From positions 1 to 64,000 of the forward strand of contig JASANC010004995.1 of assembly GCA_030248135.1 (NCBI GenBank): a stretch of 64,000 nucleotides of DNA, written 5' to 3'. This DNA comes from Theristus sp. LFF4_11. Taxonomy: Eukaryota; Nematoda; Chromadorea; Monhysterida; Xyalidae. Position 1 is the first letter of the stretch. Every line of letters starts with the position of its first letter. This document shows, piece after piece, positions 21,332 through 33,888 of this stretch. Position numbers and translations under genes: made by a program. The notes under the pieces were generated by a model. It was not told the origin of the DNA, did no database searches, and saw only the letters and a program-made list of their open reading frames with translations.

Positions 21332-24300
21332 TCACAGCGAGTTCAACCAGTGAGTGATCAGTTGATAAGCGGACGTGCCCGCCGGTGGGATGATCCAGAA
21401 CTTACGACCATCGTCCGGCGCCGCAAACCGCCGTTGGTTCGTGTTTTCAATCGCGTCTGCCACTTGCGATCTGCTGAACCAGCCGGCGTCGTTCAGTTCG
21501 TTGCGGTCGAGGTCGATCTGATAATGAATGAAAAGTTGGTCTCTCCTTCGTCACTTGACGCTGGGCGGTGGCGCACTTTACGAGCGAAACCTAATGAAAT
21601 ATACGCTCAAAATGTCGGCGAAAAAGATGGATCCCTTCTTGTTTCGTACGATTAGAAAAAATGTTACAAAAAAACTAGTACTGCACGTTTAATTGAGAAC
21701 CGTTAAAGAACCGTCCAAACGGGACCTATCATGTTGAAACCAATCGTCTTGGATTTGTACACGACTGTTGCACGGCATTTCATGCACGTTAGCCTCAGAA
21801 AAGAATGTTCCACCGATTGTTTCATGTCAGCGACGACGAAAAACGGCAACATCAACGAGCTGTGCGGAAACGGCCAGTGCTGCGAGTGTCCTGCGTACCG
21901 CAGAGCGCCGACGTCGACGCCAACCTCTTCGGCGACCTCGCGACACGCCGCATCTTCCAGCGATTCGCCTGCGAAAACGAATACAGGATGAAATTGTCTG
22001 GTAATAGTGATACATATTGTCATTTTGAAATAGCCTAAAAAATGCGCACTTCGGTCGCTCACACGTAACTTCAATTCAATGCAACACTGGCATATACAAA
22101 CGTCACAACGCTTGTTTGCGGTGAGTGCTATTTGTGCAACATTTGAATAAAAAGAAGTGTTGATACAGACATTTTATCTGTAGCCACTTATGCACGTTCA
22201 GGTTTGTGGTGTAACCATACAAATGGTTTGTGACTGAGTATGTGTGCTGTATGCAATGCACCATCACCTATACATGTCAACCTATACACGCTGTCATGTT
22301 GTTTTCGTTAGTTTGCTATTTTTTCTACGTGCTGATCAGTCCTCATCTGGGGCCACTTCACATCTCGTGCTTATTGAACGTAGGAGCAGAACATTTTGTG
22401 ATATAAAGTATGTGCACTGGAACTAGAACGACTTGATGTTTGTTTACAACAGATGTTTTTTGCAGAAGTCAGCTGAAAAACAAAACTTGTGAATTCACAA
22501 GTTAAATTGCATAATACACAAAATATTATTATGAAATACACTATAATTTATAACGTTCAAAAACTTTGTTTTAAAAAGTTTATTCAAAAACTGCAATTAT
22601 TAAAAGTTTTCGAATTTTAACAATGTTTTGAATTCAAACTAGAAAATGCTGCTGAATCTGGTGATTCTAGTTGCTGTTGTCGCATTTTTGTGGCAGCAGT
22701 TTTTTGGCCGAACGTCGAAATACCCCAAAGGCCCGATGCCACTGCCGTTGGTTGGCAATGTTCACCAAGTCGACACTGATGTGAGATCAGATACAAGTTT
22801 TTAATTTAACGTTTGCTTCACATTTTAAAATTTTGCTTTCATTTTTGCCCGGCGCCATCTGTTTCGATCGAATCGTTTTCTGACCTTCAGATCATGAAAA
22901 TGGTGAAAACACTAGATACATTCGGTAGAAAGTACAACGGCTTGTACACAATCTGGTTGCCCGGCCCGACTGTGGTCATCACTGACTACGAGCTCATGAA
23001 GGAGGCGCTCGTTGGCAACGGTTAGTTTGGTTTTTGGTTCTATTCAAGTTTCGTTGCCTGTCGTGCGTCTTTGGTGGTGAGAGCTTGCACAAAACCTTCT
23101 CAACTGGCTCTCGCTTTCAAAGCTTGCATTCCGTATGTTCGGGATTTTTAAAATCGATCATACATTTTTTTCAATCATCAGCCGAAGCACTAACGGGCCG
23201 ACCACCGCAATATCTGTTCGAGCTTATGTTTAGCGGAAAGTACGGCATTGTGCTGCCGGACGGCCATTTCTGGCGTGAACAACGACGTTTTGCGTTGCAC
23301 GTGCTTCGCGATTTCGGCTTCGGTCGCAACATCATGGAGGACAAGATCAATGTCGAGCTCGATCGGCTTGTGGAACACTTGAACAAACAGATTCAAGATG
23401 ATACAACCAAAGCGGGTACGCGTTTTCTTGTTTCTTCAAACAAACGCGTTTTTGTGAACTTGAATTCCAAGTAGATGGCAATGGGAAACGATTGAATCCT
23501 CGTGATGCGCTGATCGTTTGCGTCGCATCGATCATTGGCATGGTCACGTTTGATCACCGGTTTGTCGTTTTTAGTTGATTTCTTTGGTTTTTCTAATCAC
23601 AATTTTTGACTTACAAACCTCAGTCAACTTTTTAATGCGATTTCTCACACTGCAGTTACAAATTTGCCGGTGATCAACGCCTGGATATGCTGGTGAAGAT
23701 GATGCACGAAATGCTGGAAGTGTTTAGCAGTACACCAGCACAACTACTGAACTTTTTTCCGTGGCTACGGTACGTTCCGTTATACAACCACTTTGGCTGT
23801 GATGAAGTCGTCAAAAAAATGTCGCCAATGATCGATTTCTTTCGTGAGCAAATCGCTGAGCACCGAGAACAACTAGACAGGTGCCCCGAACAAGAGCCAT
23901 CCGATTACACGAATGCCTACCTTCAGGTTTGTTAAGTTTTTTGACTGATTCAATTATCAACATCATATGGCTGAATACAAAATCATCATTACCCTTATTT
24001 ACAGGAAATGGATCGACGCAAAGAGAAGGGCGAATCGTTGGGCAGTTTCACGTGGGTACATTTGTATATCGGTCCATTTGCACATTTTTCTATAAGATGA
24101 GCGCCATCCTCTAAGATGAAACATCCGACCGTTCAGAGAGTGGCAATTGTTCATGGCAGTAGGCGACATTTGGGGCGCCGGCATGGAAACAACTGTGACA
24201 ACGCTGCGATGGGTAATCCGGTATATGACAATGTGGCCCGAGGTTAGCAATCATTATCGATACAGCTGTTTCAGCTCATTCAGCCGCGTCCATTCTCATG

Positions 24301-27300
24301 ACCACTTTTGTGCAGGTACAAGAAAAAGCGGCCGCCGAAATCCGAAAAGTAATCGGACCAGAGAAACGGGTTACGATGGCTGATCGATCGGAGCTGCCGT
24401 ACGTGCAAGCGTGCGTGCACGAGGCGCAACGCATGGCAAACGTTTTGCCGTTGAATCTATTGCACGAAACTACGGCCGACATTCGTGTGAACGGACACTT
24501 CATTCCGAAAGGTATCATCTCTCACTGAAGACCGTGCACTTCTGTAAACACAGTTGTTGGTTGGACATCAGTGAAGGCTCACTCGTGGATGGATGATGCT
24601 ATTTTACACGGGGCTTTACATCACATTCATCAAGCGTAAAAACGCAGTCACAATCCTTACACTTCACGTGAAGTGTTAAAGTGATGCATATTCTCGATAA
24701 CGATATGTTACGTCGTGTGCACCCGTCGCACACCTAATTTCATTCAATCTCACTGGTTTCCTCATCACACAGGCACCGCCGTGATTCCGCAAATTTACTC
24801 CGTGATGCGCGACGAGCGACATTTCGCGGCGCCGGACGAATTTCGACCGGAACGATTCATTCTTGGCAACGACGACGACGTCGACGGCGGTGACATCAAG
24901 TTGAATCAAAAGTTAATCGATCGAGTGATACCGTTCAGTCTCGGCAAACGTCAGTGTCTCGGCGAGTCGCTGGCGCGCACGGAACTGTTCCTGATAATGA
25001 CGACGCTCTTGCAAAAGTACCGCTTCAAGATGACCGAGGAAGATCGGGGCAAGCGTCACAAGGAGCTGATGCGTACGGATCGACTCGCATTCACGAGACG
25101 ACCACAGGATTTCGAGATTCTGATTAGTTTGCGTGATTGACGAAACTGAATGTGAGATGTACGTTGTGTTTTCCGTGGAATAGATATCTATAATTGGCTA
25201 CTGTGCAACGGCTAGGGTTTGTCTCGGCTCAACGTAATTCTGTGAGATAGACGTTTGATTATGGAAGATTAGGAAAGTCTAGATGTTGAACACAAGCAGA
25301 TGGATTTATAAATTCCTTTTTAAAACTGTCTTTTGTATTACTGGCTAGGCTACTTGTCAATTGTAACATTTGCCTTACTTTTGCATAAATTTGTGTTTTT
25401 TTGCGTTTGAATGAGCTGATTTTCGAAGTGAAAGACGTTATCAGTTGAAGGTCTAGGCAAACAGGTCCAAGCATCAATATCGCAGTGTGTCGCAGCCACG
25501 ATTATGGCTATGAAACAGGCAGGCCCCTAATGAACAACAACAACACATACAATACATAAACAACGCCGAACTGTAAACTTGCATTCATAAAACTGAAGTG
25601 GGAAGTTGCACAGATGACACAGATGAACTGCATTCTTTTTATGCATTACATCCAAAAAACTCACACAGCTATGCGACTCACTAATGTCAGTACTTTTTTA
25701 TGAACGTACCTTTGATGTGTTTACGAGCCATTTTCGTCGCTTAATACAATGTCGTCATCAATGCCCCTTCCTTAGTTAAAGCTGCTAGGGTTGGTAAAAT
25801 ACTGTTTTTTGAAACCGTAAAAAGTTTGAAATCCCACATTTTCTCGCCGCCAACTGTAAACTTGAACCAGGATTTGTGAAAACAAAACTGATCTTCCAAA
25901 CAAACAAAACAATGAACGCTAAACTTTGAAAACAAGCTGCTTTCGAATTGGATTCCGGCGCTAGACAGTGAATACATCGGAAGTCCGCGTATAGATACAC
26001 GTTTTTTTCAGGAAAATGCCGGTTTTCTCCGATGCCAACCCTAAAAGTGCCACACAATCTGCAAGCACTCACCAGGCTCGCAAAAGCCGGCCACCGCGGT
26101 GAACATGCCTGGTAGACTGCGGCGATGATTGACAAGCAGCGTGTGCGTTCGCGATTCGTTCTCAATCAGGCATTGAGCAACTGGTGTCACCTGCATTGAT
26201 GAGTCGAAAAAGTTCTCTTTCTCGAATTGTTGCAACTGAAGTCTAAAGAGTTGTGTTTTGTAATTTATATTCATGGTGTGAGAGTCCGTTTTGAAGCGAA
26301 ATCAATTGAAAACCCGTTTTGAACAATGTGCATTGTCAGAAGACTTCTCTTCTGACGTCAGAATACAGAAGACTAGTCAGAAGACTAAAACTGTGCTTCT
26401 CTCTGCGTCACGACCTGCACTGACGAATTTTACTGTGAACCGCAGACCGCATTACGGCTAGACTCTTATGCGATTCAGCGTTTGTCAAAAAACAAAGACG
26501 ATCAATGAAAATTTTCATCCTGCAACGACTGACCGGTGCATAATATTGCTGATGACAACGATCACACAGCGCATGCGCGCGTGACAATGGCCGCTGCAGA
26601 GCGTGCGCACATTTCGGGCAGTGGAAAAATGTCCGAGACCACCGAATTAGAGTTTGAGCCTGAAAAACCACTTCTCAATTTTACTGTCATTCACAAGCGA
26701 AACCAGTAAACCCAGTTACCAAGTTCTGCGCATACTTTTTCGATGCTTCACAGAAGAATTAACAGCAAATGTCGCCAACATTGCTACCGTAATTAGCGCA
26801 CCGCACATGAGATATACTAAAATTTGCGTGTCAATCGCCAAAAAATCCAACCACCACAACTAAATCGCAACCTTTGCCAGCATCTTTGCATCCGCTTCAC
26901 CAGCGGTCAACATCGCCAGGCGCATGTCTACCCAGCGCCCGCCAAATGCGTCGGCGATGCTTCTGCGAGCCTTGTCAGCCATGTTTGACAAGCCGACCGC
27001 ATACAGTGGCACCCACTGCTCAAAGGAGTCGTTCGAGTCAGTCTGCATCGGAACGGCGTCCAAGAGAACGCTGTCTTCAACCGACAACCGGCTGCCGTGA
27101 TCGGACAGCACACGATTCAGAGCTGAAAAGAACGCAGCTTGCAGAAATCACAACACTGATATTTTTTCACACAACATAAAGCTTTTTCAGTGACGTTCAA
27201 TGTTTTTAAAATTGTGTGTCTGTCATATGTCATCCAGAAAAGGCCGACAAAATTGTGTGCGCATGCCGGTGTGCAGGCATGTTCAGTTGCTTGTTGGAGT

Positions 27301-27907
27301 CACAAAATCACAAGGACTTTCAGAGAGACTGCAACTTCAAAAAAGAGGCCAAAATTGCAGTCGTCAGGAACTGAACCCAAGCCGTTTGCTTTAAGCGCAC
27401 AATACTGGCCGTTGCGCTTTCGCTTCATTATGCTTGATGTTATGGCCGTTATGATGCTGCACATGCACTGGGCATCCAAAGGCCCGTTTCAAAAAAGCCC
27501 GTTCCATCCAGCAGAAAATTAAAATCATCCAGCACCTCACGTCTTCATTCATACCTAAAGTGCCGTGACGTGACGTGTATATAAACATCTTGCATAAATT
27601 GACCTTTACTAACCTCAAACTAACCACGATTTTCGGCCCATGCGATTGCCAACGGACCAACGGCAGCGTGCGCGTTTTTGTTTGTTGACATCAGCGGTTG
27701 TTTATTGACAAAGATCAAACTGCGCGATTGCAAGAACTCGGATCGAACGGCAGCGTCGTTCGACTTCCAGTACTCGTAAAGTCGCACTTTGTTGACGAAA
27801 TAACTGCTCCCGCCATTCGCGCCATTGCAGAAATACCGCAGTAAAAGCGCCGACGGCGATGGCGATGCGGTGGCGATTTGGTGCCAGCATTCGTTCATTG
27901 CTGACAT
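21332..27907 (-). CDS. NADH pyrophosphatase, NUDT12/NUDT13-like Nudix hydrolase
   Basis: Nudix enzyme of the NudC/NADH-pyrophosphatase group, hydrolysing NADH-type dinucleotides (family knowledge). Six exons: 27907-27625, 27122-26872, 26659-26534, 26190-26073, 21968-21814, 21517-21332. They sum to 1119 nt, 372 aa, all phases agreeing. Zinc ribbon cysteines at about C192, C195, C210, C213 (HCPKC and CDRC). Nudix box at 255-277: GFCEPGE, seven residues, then REVAEEVGV. The group signature after the box reads SQHWPFP (288-294), where SQPWPFP is usual. No ankyrin repeats, so closer in build to NUDT13 or short NudC-like proteins. The 4.1-kb intron between exons 4 and 5 cuts the Nudix box at G260 and contains a whole P450 gene on the other strand plus a hAT MITE. 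The exon 5 donor (GTGGAA) is weak. Confidence 0.93.
22646..25140 (+). CDS. Cytochrome P450, CYP2-clan type, complete
   Basis: Microsomal haem monooxygenase. Nine exons: 22646-22780, 22891-23020, 23182-23415, 23472-23559, 23656-23926, 24005-24051, 24137-24242, 24316-24511, 24773-25140; 1575 nt, 524 aa, phases agree throughout. N-terminal membrane anchor ([16 protein letters not shown]) and proline hinge [12 protein letters not shown]-helix WREQR (119-123), I-helix GAGMET (315-320), ExxR as EAQR (373-376), PERF-type RPERF, and haem loop [11 protein letters not shown] with the ligand at C464. The exon 4 acceptor is AAG rather than CAG. The substrate cannot be inferred. It lies wholly inside an intron of the Nudix gene, on the opposite strand. 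A second P450 at the right edge shares the same C-terminal motifs but is clearly diverged. Confidence 0.95.
25565..25712. repeat. Probable expanded or decayed copy of the palindrome family
   Basis: GCATTCATAAAACTG on the left and CAGTACTTTTTTATGAACG on the right, with ACACAGCTATGCGACTCACTAA in between, resemble the 88-bp palindromes but with an extra about 60 bp in the loop. Confidence 0.4.
25786..26043. mobile_element. hAT-type MITE, 258 bp, in the Nudix intron
   Basis: TAGGGTTGG start and CCAACCCTA end. Flanking octamers AAAGCTGC and AAAGTGCC agree at most positions, a decayed 8-bp duplication. It shares CTTGAACCAGGATTTGTGAA with the 18107-18901 element. It ends 30 bp from the donor of Nudix exon 4. 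Confidence 0.75.
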
Positions 27908-28413
27908 TTTTTTAAATTTTAATTTAATTTCAAGTTACAATGAAAAAGTTCTGCTCTGCAAATCAAATCAAATTTCGCGAAAATACAGCAATTCATTTTT
28001 AATGAGCTTTTTTTCACTTTGAGGCACAAAAAGCACACAAATTAAAAAAAACTCAACAAAAAAATGCCAATTTTTCTGTTTGAACATTTTTCCCCAATGT
28101 GCATGTGGCATGTGATTCATCGAATTTGAAGTTTCACCTTTCAAGCCAGTGGTGAGCTGTTTTTCAGTCTAGATTGAGGATAATTACTGACGTTTTGAGG
28201 TCAAAACCGCGGTTTTACACGATTTTTGATCATAATTTGGCACAGCATTGGTTTAAAAAATGATAATAAAGAATTAAAAAACACAAAAATTGCGATAAAG
28301 CACACACTTCTGACTGAGACTGGTCGCATCGCGCGACTGTGTGAGCATTCTTATCGTGAGCATTTCGTTTGGGCGAAATTCATTTGAATTGACAGAACAA
28401 AACGAGCGACAAA
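27908..28413. promoter_or_regulatory. Shared upstream region of two divergent genes
   Basis: 506 bp separate the start codons of the minus-strand Nudix gene and the plus-strand Rieske gene, so both promoters must lie here or overlap it. No convincing TATA box or initiator could be assigned. The left part is AT-rich; the last 60 bp before the Rieske start are more mixed. Confidence 0.4.
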
Positions 28414-30573
28414 ATGAGCACACTGTTTCGCAATTCACCGCGAATCTCTCGCGTGGTGAGTTTTCTTTTGATTTTGCGGTTCTTTCTCTCGCCGCATGTC
28501 GCCACTTCAAACAGAACCGTGCGTTCGGATGAAGACGAACAGAGTGCCACCATATTTGAATTTGAATTCCATTCTTGCGGGTTCTGTTGATCGTTATCAT
28601 GAAAAAACATCGTCTGTTGCTGACTCTCAGTGTTTCTCTCCGTCTGCGTCGAAGTACGTCGCCGTGAAGTTGCCCGATGATCCAAAGCCGCACAATCAGC
28701 CGTTGCCCGGTCAGACGACGGAGTCGTTGCGTCTGCAAACCTGGAAAGGCGGCATCTTCTCGCCCGGCATTCGCATCAGCCGCGGCGTCAATGGTGCGAA
28801 TCAGATTTTGCTTTTTTCAACTGTTCTATTGATAAAGCGACAGTTGATTATCAATGAAAACAATTCCATTCATGTCAGTCAATCATTCAACATGTTTTTA
28901 GTCCGAGCTGAGATTTTTTCCTGATTGTTTCTTCATGCCACACAACACAGCTAGGTGTTTTGGACCGAGTGTCTTTCTGCACCGAACAGTGTTTGAAAGT
29001 TCTTAACAATAACAAAGCGAGGACGAAGTAGCCGTAACGGAAACTTTAAAAGAAAAACGACCCACCGCACCGCTGCAAAAACCAGCATCATTGAAGCATT
29101 TTTCTGTCATGCAAAAGGCGCCAACGCGACGCAGTATCGCTTCTTTCACAACGACGTCACCTTTCCGAACATGGACTCGTATCGTCGCGAGTGCACGTTG
29201 GACGCGACGAAGCCGGCGCGCGAGACCGAGGACCAGCGGCGCATGTTCACATACGCTTCCTATGGCGGTCAGCCGTCCGTTGGTGGCGTTTTCTAAGTTC
29301 TAACAAATGGCAGCACTGATTGAGCGGATCTCACAAAAAGATCCGTGTCCAATTCATTGTTTCTCTGCCGACACAGGCTTCACGTGGTTCTGAAGGCAGT
29401 CTGTGTGTTTTTTTTTGGACAGTTTCAAAACCAGGATTGTGTGAGCAACCAGCAAACTCTGTCCGTCCATTTTAACGGACACGTTTTCAGTTCAACATAA
29501 ACCAAACGTTCGCGGTTGAACGGCGGCAACATTTTCGGCTTGATTTTTCAGTAGCGAGCGTCATCGGACTGTACATGAGCAAACAGGCACTGCGTACTGT
29601 GGTCGAGTACAAGGCGATGGCTGCAGATCAATTGGCTCTCGCGTCCGTTGAAGTGAAGATCGGTGACATACCCGAAGGTAACAACTGGTTATTGGTGTGA
29701 CGTGACGTACGTTGTGAACCGTCGAAACTGGTTTTCATTGTGTTTTCTGTTAAAGTACGTATTACGTTGGAAAACAAATTTTCTGGCCCTCGCCGTAAGT
29801 TTTTTCATTCATTTAATTTCCCCAGAAATAAATTTTCAACATCTAAAGTCGTAGTAAAGCTAGAGACAGCACACGGCGCATGTCATGTGTTTGTTCGTGC
29901 GTGTTTGTTGGCCTTTACGACTAGGACTTCACTTCAAAAGCCGAAAATGAACACAACACAGGCACGACGAAAACGTTCGAATGGCGCGGTAAGCCGGTGT
30001 TTGTGCGACATCGCACGGCGGAGGAAGTGGAACGAGAGGCGGCCGTGAACTTGGCCGAGCTGCGTGACCCGGAACACGACAAGGACCGCGTCAAGGACCC
30101 GCTGTGGGTCGTTACGCTGGGCGTCTGCACACACCTCGGCTGCGTGCCTATTGGTTGGTGTCGGAGGCGTGAGAGCTCGGTGGAGAGACAAAAGAACTTG
30201 TGTGCCAACGTGTGGCTTGTGTCGGTCAGGCCAAACAGACTGCCTGCATACCACGGCTTTATGCCTCGAATGATTTCGATGTCAGAGCTGTCAATTGACA
30301 CGTCAGCCGCATTTTTATCCATCTCACGTGGCGAGGTGTCAAAAAATCGAACAAAACAAGAGCATTTTTCGACTCAATGAAACAATAAAACTAGTTCATC
30401 GTTTCGTGCAAATGTTTGCAGCGGGCAAAGGTGAATACGGCGGCTACTATTGCCCGTGCCACGGCTCGCATTACGACACCTCTGGGCGAATTCGCAAAGG
30501 GCCGGCGCCCTTGAATTTAGAGGTTCCGTATTATGAGTTCAAAGAGGGAGACGTGCTTGTTATTGGGCAATGA
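28414..30573 (+). CDS. uqcrfs1: Ubiquinol-cytochrome c reductase Rieske iron-sulfur subunit
   Basis: Rieske 2Fe-2S subunit of respiratory complex III in the inner mitochondrial membrane, passing electrons from ubiquinol to cytochrome c1. Six exons: 28414-28455, 28631-28793, 29118-29267, 29552-29677, 29962-30153, 30422-30573; 825 nt, 274 aa, the same length as the human precursor. The N-terminus [14 protein letters not shown] looks like a targeting presequence. Exon 3 carries [20 protein letters not shown]; exon 4 the transmembrane and hinge part ending [11 protein letters not shown]. Cluster-binding loops are CTHLGC (216-221) and CPCHGSH (235-241), followed by [15 protein letters not shown]. 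Two cysteines and two histidines for the cluster and the disulfide pair are all present. The 42-nt first exon is the least certain part. Confidence 0.96.
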
Positions 30574-31484
30574 GTTTTGTGGTGGTTTTACAAATAATAG
30601 TTGTCTGAAGATTATTTTTGTGATTTGATGATGAATGTGTGATCTTAACGCGTGCATGTTTTTTGCAACTTTTTTGTGACATTACCAATAATTGAGATGA
30701 TTCTCGTTTAAACAGTCAGAAAATTAGTGACCTTACATTTTTAGTGCGGCGTCAAACAGTTTGGTGGTTTTCTGCACTGATAGCGTGCAGAGTGTTGCAA
30801 ACTTTTTGAAACAAAACGATTTTTGTGGTCATGGATGCAAGCTCAACCGCCGAATCTAGACAAACAATTTTGTAACGTTATTCGTGTGGATTATTTATGT
30901 TTGTTGTGTGTACATTGTCGTGTTGCAACAGTCAAAAGAGTTCGATAAAAGTGAAGAGACCGCTTATTATGACACAGTGCTTATTTCCCAATGTTGTGGC
31001 TTGACTCATATTTCCACATTTTGTAGCTCATGTTGAAACTCTAGAACAGAATTTGGCGATTTCGTAAACTTCCCGATAAAACAGAATGATACTGAACGTT
31101 CGTTTGTTTTGTCGCATTCTGCATCTGAGACAACGTGAGCTGCAAGCTTGTGCCTTTGTTTGTTTGCCGTCTTTCCAATCGGCAATTGTCACGAAAAAGG
31201 CGGGGGGGTAACTCCGGCGCGTAATCCGGGGCGGAAACCGGCCCGTCGCCCGGGAGGCCGGGGCGGCGGGGGGGGGCGGGGGGTGGGGCGGGGGAACTTC
31301 ACGAAACAAAAAAAATTATAAGCACAAGAAGGGATTTGAGAAAAAAATTAAAAAAAAAAAATATGTATTTTTTGTATGTTGTTGTTTTTTTGGTGTGGTG
31401 CGGGTTGGTTTTTTTGGGAAAAAGAAACAAGAAAAAAAATAAATTATTTATTTTTTTTTAAGGAGGGTAAAAGGGGGGGGGAGG

Positions 31485-31523
<39 letters not shown>

Positions 31524-31646
31524 AGGTGGTTGTGGGGGGGGGGGGGGGGGGGACGAAAAAGGTGACCATTTACGGGAATGTTCATGATTTGCTGTCCGAA
31601 TACCTGCGTGGTTTTTTTGTGCATGTCTTCTCCTACAGGTGCAACC
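30574..31646. other. Intergenic, with homopolymer block
   Basis: No gene recognised. 31200-31295 is G/C-rich, and 31470-31555 is an A/T/G homopolymer block ending in a G run of about 16, which is prone to assembly error. Confidence 0.5.
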
Positions 31647-33888
31647 ATGGTAGAACTGAACTGCGACACGTTCAAGGTGCCGCTTGGCTTCATACGGCTC
31701 GTCGAAATAGTGCGTTCTGATGTCGTTCTGTTTTGATGCCAGATTTACAGCTTTGAGTTTGGTCAACGCGTGACTGCGAGCCGTGTGCTGTGTGTGTAAA
31801 AAATGCAGCAATGTGGCGCCGTCATGAACGCTCCACGCAAGCTGCCATACCGCAACAGTGCGCGCCAGGTTTTTTTTGCTGCAGAAATTTTGGAGCGTTT
31901 GCAGAAATTTTTCAGCAAATTTCTGCAAATTGCAGAAACAGATTTGCATGCAAACTTTGGTTCTGCAAGATTCATTTTGTGCTTGGCGCTTGACTGAAAT
32001 CTCACATCAACATGAAACAGCTGTTTTTTGTCGTCATGTTTTTGAAATTTGCAGAAACCAAATTTCATTTGCAGAATTTTGCCAAATTTCTGCAAATTGC
32101 AGAACCGACTTTTTGAAGAAAAAAACCTAGGTGCGCGCCTGTCATCTCGCGGTGGTGCATTTGGAATGGCAGTCATGCGATGCTCAATCAGAGTGTATCG
32201 GTTAGAATTCCTCTGAAAAAACCTCCCTCATGTTTTATTTTCAGCCATTTCTACTGCTGGCATGTTTCACCGTGTCTCGTTATTCTGCAACGAATTGCTA
32301 TTTCGCAGAGGGCTGCCCGAAGGTTGATTTGAACGTTGAATACCCGTTCAGGCTGGTGTTTTGTTTGTTACATTGAACGTTTTACTGCCATGTTTTGAGT
32401 GGAAAATGTCGCTTGCCTTGTTCACAGCCGTACTGTGAAAGAACGATGAGTTGGATTTTATCTGGAGTAGGTGCCGAAAGTCCAGTGCCAGTCCAGTCCA
32501 GTCCAAAGCTAAAAAAGCTGTGTTGAGTTGCGAGCAATCTTGCTGCGGTGCTGTCAAGAAACACCACCAAGATTTTTAGAAGCTGGGCACCGATATTCAG
32601 TCATTTTCCCGTTCACACGACTGTTTATCGATAATTGCCACATATTCTCATTGCGGTTTTCCGTTGATGCACGTTCAGAGCGTTGGCTGGCTTTTAGCGA
32701 GCAATGTGCAAGCGCACCGTTCTGTTCAGACTGTCGTCGTTGACGGTGCCACGCAACAGCTGTGTGTCGGAGCGCGCCGCCACGCCCGTCGTGCTACTGG
32801 ACGAGTCGTTCGCGTTCGCGGCCACCTTCTACGTCACCACGGCCTATTTGTCGTTGTTGCTTGTCGTCGTCTGCCTCGTCATTTACGTGTTCCTGTGGCA
32901 GCACTATGAACACCTGCCGTTCTATGCGTGCGCGGTGCGTTTCAAACAGAGAGAAAGAGAGAGTTTCTTCGGCGCTCTCGAAGATTGTTGTCAAGTATTT
33001 TCTTTTGCGACAGTATCGACTGTATTCGGATCTGACACGATCTTGCTGCGGTTGTTGTCTCTGTAACTGCCAAGGAAAATTTCCGTCCCGTGTTTTCGGT
33101 CTTGTTTTTTGCCTTGATTTATCGGCCTTGAGCAGTTCAAGAATCAGCGCAAGAATGTTGTTGCCTATCTCCGTCAAGACATCGTTTGCCCGAACTATCA
33201 ATTTTCGAAGCTACAAGAGCAAACGTGTTTGCGTCAAACCACATTTTTGCAGGACTTTTGCGCGACAACAGTGGTGGCGGCACTGTGGCTGCTCTGTGCG
33301 GTCGGTTGGGCGTTCACATTGTCCACCATAAAGTCGCATTTGTCGCAAGAGAATTTAGGCGAGCATTTAGCAGCGACGGACGCCGCGTGCATCACGCACA
33401 ATTGCCACATCGAGCAGGAGTTCACGTTCGCCAGTCTGAATATTTCTGTGGTCAGTTCCAGAGTATTCTTCCCTGTTTTTCAGCCCTATTTGGCTTTTTG
33501 TGCACTCGATGAAGCAGCGCCGTACTTCCAAACGAATATGCTTGCACATTTTCACAGAAACACAACCCGCGCTAGTGCCTGTGTATTTGTTGGAGTTCTT
33601 TGTAACTTTAGCTAGTGAATCTGTTGTTTTGTTCGTTGTGTGAATGAACACATGAAATTATAAAAAAAATCTAATCAAAATTGAAATTCAAAAGAAAAAA
33701 ACCTTCGTTTTTAGTTGGCCGGTCTAGCGTGCGTGGTGCTTTGGGTGGCAAACGTTTGGTTTGTGCTCAAAGAGACCGTTTGGTATCGCGATCATCGACA
33801 TCACGCCACTAATGGCGGCCACATTATCGGCAGCCCACCAGGGGACGACCTTGACCAGTTGGAGTTTGATGATTCGATTTATGATTGA
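31647..33888 (+). CDS. Synaptophysin/synaptogyrin-family vesicle protein, paralog A
   Basis: Four-helix MARVEL-domain protein of small secretory vesicles. Five exons: 31647-31709, 32245-32357, 32730-32934, 33253-33450, 33715-33888; 753 nt, 250 aa, phases 0-2-0-0. N-terminus FKVPLGFIRLVEI matches the PLGF entry to helix 1. Loop 1 has CYFAEGCPKVDLNVEYPFRL, close to the EYPFRL of synaptophysins, then LSSLTVPRNSC. Helices 2-4 follow (TTAYLSLLLVVVCLVIYVFL; TVVAALWLLCAVGWAF; LACVVLWVANVWFVLKET). Loop 2 holds AACITHNC. The short cytoplasmic tail is acidic and ends DDSIYD, lacking the Gly/Tyr repeats of vertebrate synaptophysin. The exon 2 donor (GTTTTG) is weak, chosen by homology with paralog B and by phase. 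Function in vesicles is inferred from the family. Confidence 0.9.
31857..32139. mobile_element. MITE-like inverted repeat in paralog A intron 1
   Basis: Ends GTGCGCGCCAGGTTTTTT and the inverse of GCGCGCACCTAGGTTTTTTT bound about 280 bp filled with repeated TTTCTGCAAATTGCAGAA half-palindromes. Target duplication not resolved. Confidence 0.55.

Noticed and set aside
31448..31949. Open frames through poly-A/poly-G (31448-31949)
   Set aside because: Homopolymer translation on both strands without codon structure.
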